NCBI GenBank assembly: GCA_030267565.1
Contig: BRXU01000078.1
Location: 47,666 to 111,665, forward strand
Direction of reading: 5' to 3'
DNA: 64,000 bases
From: Pleodorina starrii
Lineage: Eukaryota > Chlorophyta > Chlorophyceae > Chlamydomonadales > Volvocaceae
The position numbers were made by a program, and so were the translations under genes. Below, in pieces: positions 42,904 to 52,185 of this stretch (position 1 is the stretch's first letter; every line of letters begins with the position of its first letter). Below the pieces are notes generated by a model. That model made no database searches, was not told where the DNA came from, and saw nothing but the letters and a program-made list of their open reading frames with translations.

Positions 42904-43083
42904 GTGGAGCAATCCGACCGCCCCATTGCGCTGATCGACTGCAACAATTTCTACGTCAGCTGTGAACGTCTGTTTGATGTGTCGTTGCGCGGCATCCCCG
43001 TCATTGTCCTGTCGAACAATGACGGCTGTGCCGTCGCCCGCAGCGATGATTATGTGGAATTAAACGTGAGAGTTCTGATTTGA
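42904..43083 (+). pseudogene. umuC: Truncated umuC (Y-family polymerase) fragment
   Basis: From GTG at 42904 the frame reads [20 protein letters not shown] and continues [18 protein letters not shown], the first about 48 residues of UmuC including the first metal Asp. Similarity then stops at about 43057 and the frame ends at 43083. The remaining about 370 residues are absent; a large hairpin lies 24 bases further on. A deletion or insertion removed the polymerase. Confidence 0.88.
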
Positions 43084-43106
43084 TGCAAACGCCTCGCGAT
43101 GGAAAA

Positions 43107-43159
43107 GCATGATCCGGGCGGGCGGAGACCTCCGCCATCGTAGCCCGCCTGGATCATGC
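43107..43159. repeat. Large inverted repeat beyond the umuC break
   Basis: GCATGATCC-G-GGCGGGC (43107-43123) pairs with GCCCGCC-T-GGATCATGC (43143-43159), one G/T at the tenth position. An inner GGCGGAG/CTCCGCC (43121-43136) competes. It may be the end of a lost element or a terminator. Confidence 0.7.
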
Positions 43160-43323
43160 GTCAGAACAACGGTTGATGAACCTTCATCACGCAAGAATCT
43201 GCGAGGGACAATAACCCCTGCTTCTCGCGCTACATCGTTTATTGCCGGAACCAGGGATGGAAATATCTGCTTTCAGATCATCGCCGCATGACCGGCGCAA
43301 GATCAGCAAGAAAGCGATCAGCA

Positions 43324-43959
43324 ATGAACCCGAACAGCCAAAATAATGATCCGTCGTCTGACGTCGCCTCCGCAGTCGAAGAAGCGGACAAGGAAGTTGC
43401 ACGCTCTGCTGCGCGCCACCGCCATCATCCAGTGGTCAAAACGCTTGGGACGGCCAGCGAGATCGCTGATCAGATCCCCCTGTCGATTGTCTGTGCCGCG
43501 ATGATCGGGACAGGGGCGATTACCCATCGTCCATATATGACGCAGGTCGGCCTCAAGATGATGACCGCTCATGTTCTTGCAAACTCTGTCAAACGGATCA
43601 TCAAGAACAATTTCAAGCGGACACGCCCGAAAGTCATGATCGAAGAGCAGACCTATGAATGCGAGGCGGGTGAAAGCGAAGGCGGACACGACACCTCGTT
43701 TCCGTCCGGTCATACTGCCGGAGCCGTGGCTGTGGCCACCGTCATGGCGCGCGATCTGCCGCAGACAGCCGTTCCGGCCCTAGCAGTTGCTGCGATGATT
43801 GCCGGGATTCAGGTGCCCCGCGGTAAGCATTATCCCATTGATGTTGCAGCCGGCGCTGTCCTCGGTCTGGCAGCCGCGTGCGCCGTTCACGCCTTTTGGC
43901 CTCAGGGCCGGGAAACCCGAAAACCAACAGCGGAACATTCGCGATTGGCTGCCCGATAA
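43324..43959 (+). CDS. PAP2-family membrane phosphatase
   Basis: A 211-residue protein of the type 2 phosphatidic acid phosphatase superfamily. The three motifs are KNNFKRTRP (motif 1), SFPSGHTAG (motif 2, catalytic His) and VPRGKHYPIDVAAG (motif 3, His and Asp). Hydrophobic segments surround them. It likely dephosphorylates lipid or undecaprenyl pyrophosphate at the inner membrane. The ATG at 43324 is preferred, though 43288 is possible. It starts the stress and envelope gene set that runs to the end of the window. Confidence 0.85.
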   Translation: MNPNSQNNDPSSDVASAVEEADKEVARSAARHRHHPVVKTLGTASEIADQIPLSIVCAAMIGTGAITHRPYMTQVGLKMMTAHVLANSVKRIIKNNFKRTRPKVMIEEQTYECEAGESEGGHDTSFPSGHTAGAVAVATVMARDLPQTAVPALAVAAMIAGIQVPRGKHYPIDVAAGAVLGLAAACAVHAFWPQGRETRKPTAEHSRLAAR

Positions 43960-44056
43960 CAAATGCCGCGCTGCCGTGGGAACAGCCGCCTAAACACCGG
44001 CGTTTCAGCAGGCAATTCCACAATTATCCAACCAACACGCGAGAGAGAACCTGATC

Positions 44057-44749
44057 ATGGCAAAAGAGAAGAAGGCTGCTGACGAGACGTCGACCAAGGC
44101 AAAGGAAAAAGCGTCGAAATCGAGCAAAGCAGCCACGGGAAAGACCGAAAAAGCCAGCCCCGAGACGCGTGCGAAGCGTTCGAAAACCATTGCGGCCAAA
44201 GCGGCCTCCGCCAAGGCATCCAAGCAGGCCAGCGAGACGAAGGGCTTGGCCGATCTGTTCGAACATGCGCTGGCGGATATGTATTACGCCGAGAAGAAGA
44301 TCTACAAATCCCTTCCCAAGATGATCAAGGCGGCCAATCACCCGGACCTGGTTGAGGCTCTGACCCAGCACCGCGAGGAGACGGCCGGGCAGATCGAGGG
44401 TCTGGAGGCGATCTTTGCGCTTTTGGGCAAGCGCGCCAAAGCCGAGAAATGCGACGCCATCGATGGCATCCTCGAAGAGAGCGAGAGCCTGCTTGAAGAT
44501 TTTGGAGGAACTGCCGCTGGCGATGCAGCCATCATCTTCAGCTGCCAGGCCGTCGAGCATTACGAGATCACCCGCTACGGCTCCATGAGCGCCTTTGCGG
44601 ATGCTCTTGGCATGGACGAGGCGAAGGCCCATCTCGAGACCATTCTGGACCAGGAGAGCGCTGCAGACAGCAAGCTCTCAGAACTTGCCGAGGACACGAT
44701 CAACGACGCTGCTACGGAATACGACGAGGACGAGTCTGAGCACGCATAA
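44057..44749 (+). CDS. DUF892 ferritin-like protein with Lys/Ala-rich N-terminus
   Basis: A 230-residue protein. Residues 1-62 are Lys/Ala/Ser rich (EKASKSSKAATGKTEKAS), histone-H1-like and probably DNA-binding or disordered. Residues 63-215 are a YciE/YciF-type four-helix domain: LADLFEHALADMYYAEKKIY, then LTQHREETAGQIEGLE and QAVEHYEITRYGSM with the Glu/His metal ligands. Related proteins are induced by general stress. GAGAGAGAACC precedes the ATG, and a strong terminator follows. Confidence 0.88.
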   Translation: MAKEKKAADETSTKAKEKASKSSKAATGKTEKASPETRAKRSKTIAAKAASAKASKQASETKGLADLFEHALADMYYAEKKIYKSLPKMIKAANHPDLVEALTQHREETAGQIEGLEAIFALLGKRAKAEKCDAIDGILEESESLLEDFGGTAAGDAAIIFSCQAVEHYEITRYGSMSAFADALGMDEAKAHLETILDQESAADSKLSELAEDTINDAATEYDEDESEHA

Positions 44750-44775
44750 GGTTCTTCCATCGTAACGAGTAGCAT

Positions 44776-44799
44776 GGGCCCCTTGAGGGGCCCTTTTTT
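44776..44799 (+). terminator. Rho-independent terminator
   Basis: GGGCCCC-TTGA-GGGGCCC followed by six T residues, after the DUF892 gene. Confidence 0.92.
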
Positions 44800-44826
44800 A
44801 CCTGCGTTGCGTTGCTGCCGCATGTG

Positions 44827-46137
44827 TCAGGCAGCAGGCCCCTGAAAGCCCGGGGGCGGCACTGCATCATCCGCATCGGGGTCACGGCCGTGCGTGATGT
44901 CCAGTTGCCTCATGATCGGGGTCACCGTGAGGCCATGCATGATGATGGACAGCAGCACCACCAGACCGACGATAGCCCACAGACGCGGGGCATGCGTCAG
45001 GTCGTCGATGTGGTTGAGACCGTAGGCCAGATAATAGAAAGAACCGATTCCGCGAATTCCGAAGAATGAGATGGTCAGACGTTCGCCAAGCGTCGCATTC
45101 ACGCCACCCAGACCGATCATTCCGGTAACGGGTCGGATGACCAGGAGAATGAGTAGTGCACCTGTGAAATCCACCGGGCGAAGGGCGGACAGCAACCCAT
45201 TTGCCAGGGTGCCACCGAAGAACAGCAGCAGGATCATCATCGCGATCCGCTCAACCTGCTCCGTCAGATCGTGCATGTCCGTATGGAAATCGTGATCCCG
45301 ATGAGCCTGACGGAAGGTCAACGCCGTGACGAACACCGACAGAAACCCGTAGGAGTGGAGGGTCTCTGTAAAGCCGTAGGAAATCAACGTGGCTGAGAGG
45401 GCGATCAGCCCGTCACCAGTCTGGGCCAGTTTGCTCTCGGCAGGAATGTGGAATGTGATCCAGCCGAAGAGCTTGCCGATAAGGTAGCCCCCGAGAACTC
45501 CTACGCCGATTTCCCAGAAAACGTTGTAACTGAGCCAGTCCCAGAACCAAGGCTCCTGCGTCACCGTGGCCGCTGACAGGACGATGGCAAGGTGGACGAA
45601 GGGGAAAGCGGCACCGTCATTGATGCCGGCCTCCGACGTCAGCGCAAAGCGGACCTCGTCTTCCTCACCGGACTTCGGAGGACCAACCTGTACGTCCGAG
45701 GCCAGCACAGGGTCCGTTGGCGCCAGGACAGCACCCAGCAGAAGAGCCATGGTCCACGGCAGGGCAAGCCATGTCCCACCCAGAAGTGCGATGAGTGCGA
45801 TCCCCAGGGGGAGGGTCAGGAAGATGAGCCTCCAGGTGATCATCCACGACCGAAGTCCCAGGACCCGGTCGATCTTCAGACCTGCCCCCATGAGCGCGAT
45901 GATCACCACGAACTCGGAGAACCGTTCGGCGATCTCGGGATACTTCAGAGGCGAGGGGTCGAACCGCAGCCCAGGAACCAGCCCCAGCCCGACCCCGATG
46001 AGAATGCACACGATCGGAAGCGACAGGGGCAGGCGGCGAAGCACCAGCGGCAGCCATGCCACGAGGGCGATAAGCACCCCGAAACTCATCAGAACAAGGA
46101 TATAGGGATCAGGCGCTTCAGACAGTTTCTCTAGCAT
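44827..46137 (-). CDS. CPA1-type Na+/H+ antiporter
   Basis: A 436-residue polytopic protein with about 12 to 13 spans. LGAVLAPTDPVLASDVQ holds the TDP unwound-helix motif, and SEAGINDGAAFPFV holds the ND/Asp ion site, both marks of the NhaP/CPA1 branch. GIRGIGSFYYLAYGL near the C-terminus contains the conserved Arg. The ATG at 46137 has AAGAGCAG upstream; the longer start at 46182 adds an unlikely tail. It exports sodium or potassium for protons in salt and pH stress. Confidence 0.92.
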   Translation of the reverse strand: MLEKLSEAPDPYILVLMSFGVLIALVAWLPLVLRRLPLSLPIVCILIGVGLGLVPGLRFDPSPLKYPEIAERFSEFVVIIALMGAGLKIDRVLGLRSWMITWRLIFLTLPLGIALIALLGGTWLALPWTMALLLGAVLAPTDPVLASDVQVGPPKSGEEDEVRFALTSEAGINDGAAFPFVHLAIVLSAATVTQEPWFWDWLSYNVFWEIGVGVLGGYLIGKLFGWITFHIPAESKLAQTGDGLIALSATLISYGFTETLHSYGFLSVFVTALTFRQAHRDHDFHTDMHDLTEQVERIAMMILLLFFGGTLANGLLSALRPVDFTGALLILLVIRPVTGMIGLGGVNATLGERLTISFFGIRGIGSFYYLAYGLNHIDDLTHAPRLWAIVGLVVLLSIIMHGLTVTPIMRQLDITHGRDPDADDAVPPPGFQGPAA

Positions 46138-46257
46138 CGGTCTGCTCTTGCAATTCTTGAGCCAATCTTGGCTTTTGGACAAAACAACATGTGTGGATCA
46201 TTCAGAGAGACGGGGTGAATCCCGCCTCATCAGGAAAATTTCATCATGGAGACCTTA

Positions 46258-47241
46258 TCAGTCTGACCTGGACGATTGGTTTTCCCTCGATGCCTCCTTC
46301 GCGGCATCGAACCGGGAGCGCGGGACATCGCCTCTGCCGGCAGGCCACCCCTCGCGCTGTCTTTTGCGATCACCGTCGGTGTCTTCTGTCTGGTCGTGCC
46401 AAAGATGCACCTGCGTCGGATAGGGCATATCGATCCCGGCGCCGTTGAGCGCCTTGAAGGCCGCCAGGATGACCTGGCCTTGGGTATGGATGACGCTGGC
46501 GCGATCAGGCTTCGTCCACCAGCGCAGACGAATGGTGTTCTGATAAGCGTCGATACCGACGGGAAATGCTTCGGGGGACGGATCGGCGAGAACGCCTTCA
46601 GTCGACGCCGCGGCCTCGACCATCAGCTGCATCGCCTTGTCCCAGTCATCGCTGGCGCCGATCCCGACATCATATTCCGACCGCCGGAAGTCGAACGCCG
46701 TGTTGACCGTGAACGTCCCCGTATAAATCTGAGAGTTTGGAATGACGACGCGCCGTCCGTCGTAGGTCTTGATGTATGTCGCCCGCGTCTCGATGTCTTC
46801 GACGGTTCCCTCAAAGCCGTTGACCACGATCTGATCGCCGACACGAAAAGGCTGTCGCAGAAGGATCAGGATACCAGAGAGCAGGTTCTGCAGAATATCC
46901 TTGAACGCGAAGCCGATGGCCACGGAGCCTATCCCCAGTCCTGATAGAAGGTCTCCGGGGCGGAGCGAGGGAAGAACGATCGTCGCGGCCAGAAGCAGGG
47001 CCAGGATCATGATTGACCACCGCACCAGGGCGGAGCCGACATTGGCAAGTGCGGGCCTGCCGCGATATCTCAACGTCCGACTGACACTATAACTGAATGC
47101 GCGAGCGACGGCGTAAAGGACCAGCAGCAGAAGGAGGGCGCTGATCAGATTGGGTGTCAGCCGGATCAGTCCCTCGGTCCAGGCCTCGAGTTTCGTCACG
47201 ATCGGTCCAAGCCCGCCGTCTGCATCAAGCAGTTCGTCCAT
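46258..47241 (-). CDS. MscS-family mechanosensitive channel
   Basis: A 327-residue protein. Three membrane spans at about 28-112 end in the pore helix region (GLGIGSVAIGFAFKDILQNLLSGILIL). The beta-domain follows with RQPFRVGDQIVVNGFEGTVEDIETRAT and VVIPNSQIYTGTF. The C-terminus is charged and likely cytoplasmic. It opens on membrane tension in osmotic downshock. It pairs naturally with the antiporter on the same strand 120 bases downstream. Confidence 0.93.
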   Translation of the reverse strand: MDELLDADGGLGPIVTKLEAWTEGLIRLTPNLISALLLLLVLYAVARAFSYSVSRTLRYRGRPALANVGSALVRWSIMILALLLAATIVLPSLRPGDLLSGLGIGSVAIGFAFKDILQNLLSGILILLRQPFRVGDQIVVNGFEGTVEDIETRATYIKTYDGRRVVIPNSQIYTGTFTVNTAFDFRRSEYDVGIGASDDWDKAMQLMVEAAASTEGVLADPSPEAFPVGIDAYQNTIRLRWWTKPDRASVIHTQGQVILAAFKALNGAGIDMPYPTQVHLWHDQTEDTDGDRKRQREGWPAGRGDVPRSRFDAAKEASRENQSSRSD

Positions 47242-47594
47242 GCCGTTCAGGGTCCTTTGAGATGCTGAAGCGATAATCCTTGCCTCTCCGGTGAATGCGA
47301 CCGGTCGCCGGAAGAACAGCGTTGCGCCAGAATAGTTCAGGCTCTGAGCGCCGAAAAACGTACCGCCTTAAAGGTTCGACTTTTTTTCGGCAAACCGCTC
47401 AATATGCCTTTTGTTATTGGAACATCCTAAAGCCATCTTGGTTAACAAGCCATGAAGGGACGAATGCGCTTATCGTAACCCTGAACGGGCCGTCATTTTA
47501 TCCTCGCGCAATGTAAATGGTTTTTACTTGGTTTGTAATTCGTATTTGGCGGCCTAACCATCCTCTGACATCCATGAAAAAGCGAGAATGCAGT

Positions 47595-48521
47595 ATGGCT
47601 CAAACCTCAGATACGAGATCAGGATATTCCTCTGATAGTGGGACGTCTGATATCTCAATGAGCGCGGTGACGCCTGCGGAGGATGCCCGTTCGGTGATGA
47701 TCAATCAGGTCTCCTGGGGGGCGATCTTTGCAGGTGCTGTCATCGCCGTTTCCGCACAGGTCGTCTTGAACATGGTGGGCGTCGGTGTGGGCGCGGCGAC
47801 GCTCGACCCCAGCACCGGTGACAATCCGACAGCCGGCGCGTTTGGGATCGGTGCAGGGATCTGGTTTGCCATCTCTACCATCCTGGCAGCTCTGTTGGGT
47901 GGTGTGGCTGCAGGTCGTCTGTCGGGCAAACCCAAACCGTCCACAGCCGGATGGCATGGTCTTACGGCTTGGGCCGTTTCCACGATCTTCGTAATCTACC
48001 TGATCGGCTCCAGCGTCACGAGCCTTGTCGGCGGTGCGGTCGGCACGGTTGGAAACGTTGTGGGAGGTGCCGCCAGCACCGCGGGTTCCGTCGTCGGCTC
48101 GGCCATTCCCAACGATCCGTTCACGGCGATTGAAGAGCGGATCCGCGGTTCCGTGCCCGCCGATGCCGATCCGGAAGCTGCTCGTGATGCGGCCATCGCC
48201 GCAGTGCGTACCGCGCTGACCGGAACCGAAGCTGAAGCCGAACAGGCCCGCCGTCAGGCGGCTCAGGCACTGTCCCAGGCACAAGGTATTCCCGTTCCCG
48301 AAGCCCAGCAGCAGATCGAGGAGTATCAAGCGCAGTTCACCGAAGCCGTGAATACGGCTCAGGCTGCTGCGACGGAGGCTGCTGACACGGCCACGAAGGC
48401 TGCCACGCGTGGTGCTCTTCTGGCAGCCGTCGTGTTGATCCTGGGTGCCTTGGCCGGATGGTTCGGTGGGCGGATGGGCGTCGTCGAGCCCGTCGTCACG
48501 GCTCGTCGCCGCACTATCTGA
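47595..48521 (+). CDS. Membrane protein with TM pairs and Ala-rich helix
   Basis: A 308-residue protein. Spans lie at about 42-62 (GAIFAGAVIAVSAQVVLNMV), 84-105, 128-150 and 280-300. A Glu/Ala-rich helical part at 190-270 (AEAEQARRQAAQALSQAQGI) would lie outside the membrane. No precise family is recognised, though similar proteins occur beside DUF2382 genes in Rhodobacterales stress clusters. A start at 47574 is possible; MAQTSDTRSG at 47595 is used. Confidence 0.7.
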   Translation: MAQTSDTRSGYSSDSGTSDISMSAVTPAEDARSVMINQVSWGAIFAGAVIAVSAQVVLNMVGVGVGAATLDPSTGDNPTAGAFGIGAGIWFAISTILAALLGGVAAGRLSGKPKPSTAGWHGLTAWAVSTIFVIYLIGSSVTSLVGGAVGTVGNVVGGAASTAGSVVGSAIPNDPFTAIEERIRGSVPADADPEAARDAAIAAVRTALTGTEAEAEQARRQAAQALSQAQGIPVPEAQQQIEEYQAQFTEAVNTAQAAATEAADTATKAATRGALLAAVVLILGALAGWFGGRMGVVEPVVTARRRTI

Positions 48522-48552
48522 CCCATTCGTCGATAAGAACAGGATCTTTCCC

Positions 48553-49854
48553 ATGAAGAGTCAGTCAGTTGAGACGACTTCTGTGCAAACCATCGCTCTC
48601 GCAGAGGAGCGCGCGAAGATCATCATCAACGACGTGGTCACGGGAAAGGTCACGGTCCGCGCGACGACATCCTCTGACGTCCATCAGGAAGTTGTCGATC
48701 TCGCAAGGACCGAGACAGTGATCGAACGAATGGCGGTGAACCGCATGCTGGAGAAGGGCGAACCAGCCCCCCAACCCCGCTACGAGGGTGACACGTATGT
48801 GGTTCCCGTCATTGAAGAAGTCGCAGTGACCGAAATCCGCCTTCTGGTGAAGGAGGAGCTTCATATTCGGTCCATCACGTCGATCGATACCAAGAGCATC
48901 GACGTCGAGCTGCGAAAACAGACTGCCACCATCGAACGAACCGGTCCCAACGCAGTGTTCGGGACCCTTACCAGGAGCAGAGAAATGTCTTTCACCGACG
49001 ATATGTCTACCGAGCGTAACAGCCAGCAGATCACCGCTTTCTTCGACACTCAGGAGGAGGCTGCCAACGCGGTACGCCGCATCGAAGCCGAAGGCCTGTC
49101 CTCCTCGAAGGTCGATATCGTCGCAGGCCGTGACACGACTGCAACGTCAACCACGACCGCTCGTGACGAGGACCGGGGCTTCTTTGAAGCCCTCGGAGAT
49201 TTCTTCATGCCCGACGAGGACAAGCATACCTATGCTGAAGGCTTGAATCGCGGCGGATACCTGGTGTCGGTGCAGACCACTGCGGCCAACCGGGATCGGA
49301 TCATCGACATCCTCGATGACGAGGGGACGATCGACATGGACCAACGCGAGACCGAATGGCGCAACGAAGGCTGGGATGGCGGTGCAGCGGCCCTTGCCGC
49401 ACGCAGCACCGCAGGTGTGGCACCTACCGCACCTTATGATACCCCAGCTATGGGCGCCGATGAGGGCACCATCGAGGTCATGAAGGAGAACCTGCGCGTC
49501 GGGAAGCGGGAAACCGATCATGGCCGTGTGCGCATCCGGTCCTATGTCGTCGAGACCCCTGTCGAAGAGCAGGTGACGCTGCGCGATGAAACTGTCCACG
49601 TCACGCGGCGTCCCGTCGACCGCGCGGTAAATCCCGGCGATGGCATCTTCGCCGAGCGAACCGTTGAGGCCACAGAGCGTCACGAAGAGGCTGTCGTGTC
49701 CAAGGAAGCCCGTGTCGTCGAGGAGATCAGCCTGGAGACGGAAGCCAGTGAACGCACCGAGACCGTCCGGGACACGCTGCGCCATACCGAAGTCGAGATC
49801 GATGACGAGCGCGTGGCTGGAGATAGCGCTGCTCGTCCCGCCAAGGATCTCTAA
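48553..49854 (+). CDS. DUF2382 (YsnF/AvaK) stress protein, apparent fusion
   Basis: A 433-residue protein in three parts: a first DUF2382-like region (1-135, with PVIEEVAVTEIRLLVKEELH), a general-stress 17M/YflT-like part (150-250, SQQITAFFDTQEEAANAVRRIEAEGL) and a full DUF2382 domain (300-415, EGTIEVMKENLRVGKRETD). AGGAG lies seven bases before an in-frame ATG at 48985, just where the second part begins. It may therefore be two genes joined by loss of a stop, with the second product still made alone. Function is general stress, unresolved biochemically. Confidence 0.8.
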   Translation: MKSQSVETTSVQTIALAEERAKIIINDVVTGKVTVRATTSSDVHQEVVDLARTETVIERMAVNRMLEKGEPAPQPRYEGDTYVVPVIEEVAVTEIRLLVKEELHIRSITSIDTKSIDVELRKQTATIERTGPNAVFGTLTRSREMSFTDDMSTERNSQQITAFFDTQEEAANAVRRIEAEGLSSSKVDIVAGRDTTATSTTTARDEDRGFFEALGDFFMPDEDKHTYAEGLNRGGYLVSVQTTAANRDRIIDILDDEGTIDMDQRETEWRNEGWDGGAAALAARSTAGVAPTAPYDTPAMGADEGTIEVMKENLRVGKRETDHGRVRIRSYVVETPVEEQVTLRDETVHVTRRPVDRAVNPGDGIFAERTVEATERHEEAVVSKEARVVEEISLETEASERTETVRDTLRHTEVEIDDERVAGDSAARPAKDL

Positions 49855-49896
49855 TCAGCTGGCGATTATGTCGCACTGACTGATTGATCAGAAAAT

Positions 49897-49924
49897 GAGA
49901 GGGGTAGCACAAGCTACCCCTCTC
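49897..49924 (+). terminator. Hairpin terminator
   Basis: GAGAGGGGTAGC-ACAA-GCTACCCCTCTC, a perfect 12-bp stem 43 bases after the DUF2382 stop. There is no long T tract. Confidence 0.8.
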
Positions 49925-50046
49925 AACTTCAGGAAGAGCCTATTGAAAATCCCTTCGGCAATATGATCTGCACGTGAGGTGCGTATGACCTATCCCCGTA
50001 TTGAAACCTTTCCCCGCCAGCAGTGAGATGATCATCGCATATGATT

Positions 50047-50085
50047 TTTTAAAACGGACACAAGCGAAGCTCTGCCGTTTTAAAA
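50047..50085. promoter_or_regulatory. Candidate TetR operator
   Basis: TTTTAAAACGG (50047-50057) is perfectly inverted as CCGTTTTAAAA (50075-50085), and AAAACGGACA recurs just inside the coding start near 50192. The dyad lies upstream of the TetR gene and probably mediates autoregulation. Confidence 0.55.
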
Positions 50086-50166
50086 GGTCATGCCGGTAAT
50101 CTTTGCCATTCAGGCATTTCAGACGTGATCAGGCGTCATCATGTGCGTTGCCCCAAAGCTTTAAGG

Positions 50167-50820
50167 ATGACGATGACGACCGAAAAAAAACTAAAACGGA
50201 CAATGAAGCCGGGTCGGAAACTTGAACAGGTTCGTGACGGTGCTGCGGTCGTGTTTCTTCGTGACGGATATTCCGGGGCCAGTGTCGACGATATCTCGCG
50301 AGAGGCACAGGTCTCGAAAGCGACGCTGTACAGTTATTTTCCCGATAAGTCGGTGATGTTTCGAGAGGTCGTGCGAGCAGCGATCAGTGACATTCCCAAT
50401 CAGGTGTCATTTGATCAGTATCGAAATGGCGACGTCGACAAGGCACTTCCCAAGGTGCTGACAGCCTTGGCGCAATGGGCTTCAAGCAAACCCAGTCTCA
50501 GCTTGCTGCGGCTCATGACGGCAGAAGCACTCCGCTTTCCGCAAGATGCAGCCGAATATGAGCGGGCCGTTTTTGCTTACATCACGAACCCGCTTGCCGT
50601 CATGATCGACGGATGGATCAAGTTTGGACAGATCAAGGCCCATGACGTTGGTTTCTCGGCGCGTCAGCTAATTGCGATGGTTGCGGGACAAGTCCAGCAA
50701 GATGCCCTGTTTGCCGGGTCGGTACCGACCAAAGCACAGCGAGAAGAGATCGTGCTTGGAGCAACGCGTCTCTTTCTGTCTGCATACGCAGTGCCGCTCA
50801 AGGAGGCCGCTCCAACCTGA
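50167..50820 (+). CDS. TetR-family transcriptional regulator
   Basis: A 217-residue regulator. The HTH is at about residues 20-65: VRDGAAVVFLRDGYSGASVDDISREAQVSK with ATLYSYFPDKSVMF, the family signature. The C-terminal ligand domain resembles TetR_C regulators with no known ligand (SLLRLMTAEALRFPQDA, a widespread AcrR-like segment). The ATG at 50167 is used. No divergent efflux gene is adjacent, so the target may be itself or distant. Confidence 0.88.
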   Translation: MTMTTEKKLKRTMKPGRKLEQVRDGAAVVFLRDGYSGASVDDISREAQVSKATLYSYFPDKSVMFREVVRAAISDIPNQVSFDQYRNGDVDKALPKVLTALAQWASSKPSLSLLRLMTAEALRFPQDAAEYERAVFAYITNPLAVMIDGWIKFGQIKAHDVGFSARQLIAMVAGQVQQDALFAGSVPTKAQREEIVLGATRLFLSAYAVPLKEAAPT

Positions 50821-51026
50821 GGACGGTGCAGGATGAGGCTGACATATTTCGATGTCGCGTCTCTGCCGATCCTGGAGGCATGGCGGCTGCGGTCATAGCC
50901 CTGTCCCGCCGCTGACGCCAGCGTGCGGCACCTCGCAAGGGGCGGGATGCCAGCTCATCATCGCTCTTGACCGGGAGGCCTTGCGGGACGACAGTCGGTC
51001 AGTCGCATGAACCCGAGGGGGTTGTC

Positions 51027-51608
51027 ATGGCGCCGGCTGTCCGCTACCTTACACACCCCCAGATCCTGATCGAACCCATCAAGGACAGCCGATCCTGGTC
51101 CTTGAACTCGACCGGCGCAGTGCGTGTGGCGCGACTGGCGTCTCGGCATAGTCGCCTGCAACTCACGCGCCACATCATTTCCAGTCCAGAACCGACGGCC
51201 ATGGAAACCGCCGGCCCTCTGGCGGAAGCTCTCGGTCTTACCGTCGATGTCCGTGAAAACATGCATGAGAATGATCGATCCTCGACCGACTTTCTCAGCA
51301 AGCGTGAACTCGAACAGGCTTCTTCCGCGTTCTTTTCTCAGCCTGAGAAAAGCGTGCGGGGTTGGGAAGCGGCTTCGGCCGCACAGCGCAGGATCATGTC
51401 GGAGGTTGACGCCTGCCTGGACAGAGACCTCCTTGGTGATGTCCTCATCGTGGGCCATGGCGGCGTGGGCGCATTGCTGTACTGCGGCTTGTCAGGCCGC
51501 GCCATCGACCGGGGCCATGTGCAGGACATGGGAGGAGGGGTCTGGTTTGAGTTCGACAGCATCCTGCGTCAACTTCTGGCAGGCTGGCAGCCCATGGAAG
51601 CGCTTTGA
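51027..51608 (+). CDS. Histidine phosphatase superfamily protein
   Basis: A 193-residue phosphoglycerate-mutase-like protein of the THP branch. YLTHPQILIEPIKDSRSWSL replaces the usual RHG, keeping the catalytic His; SSPEPTAMETAGPLAEAL carries the second Arg/Glu region; VLIVGHGGVGALLY holds the second active His. The substrate is unknown. The ATG at 51027 has GAGGGGG five bases upstream. Confidence 0.85.
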   Translation: MAPAVRYLTHPQILIEPIKDSRSWSLNSTGAVRVARLASRHSRLQLTRHIISSPEPTAMETAGPLAEALGLTVDVRENMHENDRSSTDFLSKRELEQASSAFFSQPEKSVRGWEAASAAQRRIMSEVDACLDRDLLGDVLIVGHGGVGALLYCGLSGRAIDRGHVQDMGGGVWFEFDSILRQLLAGWQPMEAL

Positions 51609-51681
51609 ATTAAACGCCAGAAGACTTAGCGGTCGATGCACTCTGCCCCCCCGTTGGGCCATTTGGAGCTTGAGTGTTCGG

Positions 51682-52185
51682 CTAAATTTCCCTGTCAGTG
51701 GCACGATCCGGTGCTCCGAAGAGCCGTGTCCCAACACCCACAGACTGTGCCAGCACCATGGTCAGATCTTCCTGCCCAAGGTCGGGCCTTGCATGGCGAC
51801 TGAGAAAACAGAACATTCCGAAGACGCTGCCATCGGCCCGCCTGACCGGCACGGACAGATGGCTGCCGATCGGGATCATCTGCGTGATCGGCAGATCAGT
51901 CGCGATGGCGTGCTGACTGGTGTCGGTGATCAAGCTCGGCAGACCGCCATCCAGGATGTGCTTGCAGTAGACTTCCCTCAAATCCATGCTCTGGCTCGGG
52001 CGGATCATCGCCTCGAGGCCAGGCGCACTGACCGCCCGAAAAACCGCCCGTTCCTGCACGAATTCGGAGAGATAGGCGACTTCCATTCCCAGTGTCTCGC
52101 GCACGGTATCAAGCGTATTCTGAATTGCCGCACTGTCGGCAGGGCTGGCGGAAAGAGCGGACAGTGGTGTGGGCTCTTGTGGCAT
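51682..52185 (-). CDS. GAF-domain protein
   Basis: A 167-residue single GAF domain (about 20-160): LGMEVAYLSEFVQERAVFRAV, YCKHILDGGLPSLITDTSQH and SVPVRRADGSVFGMFCFL. Cys72 in VYCKHIL occupies the place used for chromophore or ligand in some photosensory GAF proteins, but a lone domain cannot be assigned. No output domain is attached. GAGGATCGCC precedes the ATG. Confidence 0.82.
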   Translation of the reverse strand: MPQEPTPLSALSASPADSAAIQNTLDTVRETLGMEVAYLSEFVQERAVFRAVSAPGLEAMIRPSQSMDLREVYCKHILDGGLPSLITDTSQHAIATDLPITQMIPIGSHLSVPVRRADGSVFGMFCFLSRHARPDLGQEDLTMVLAQSVGVGTRLFGAPDRATDREI

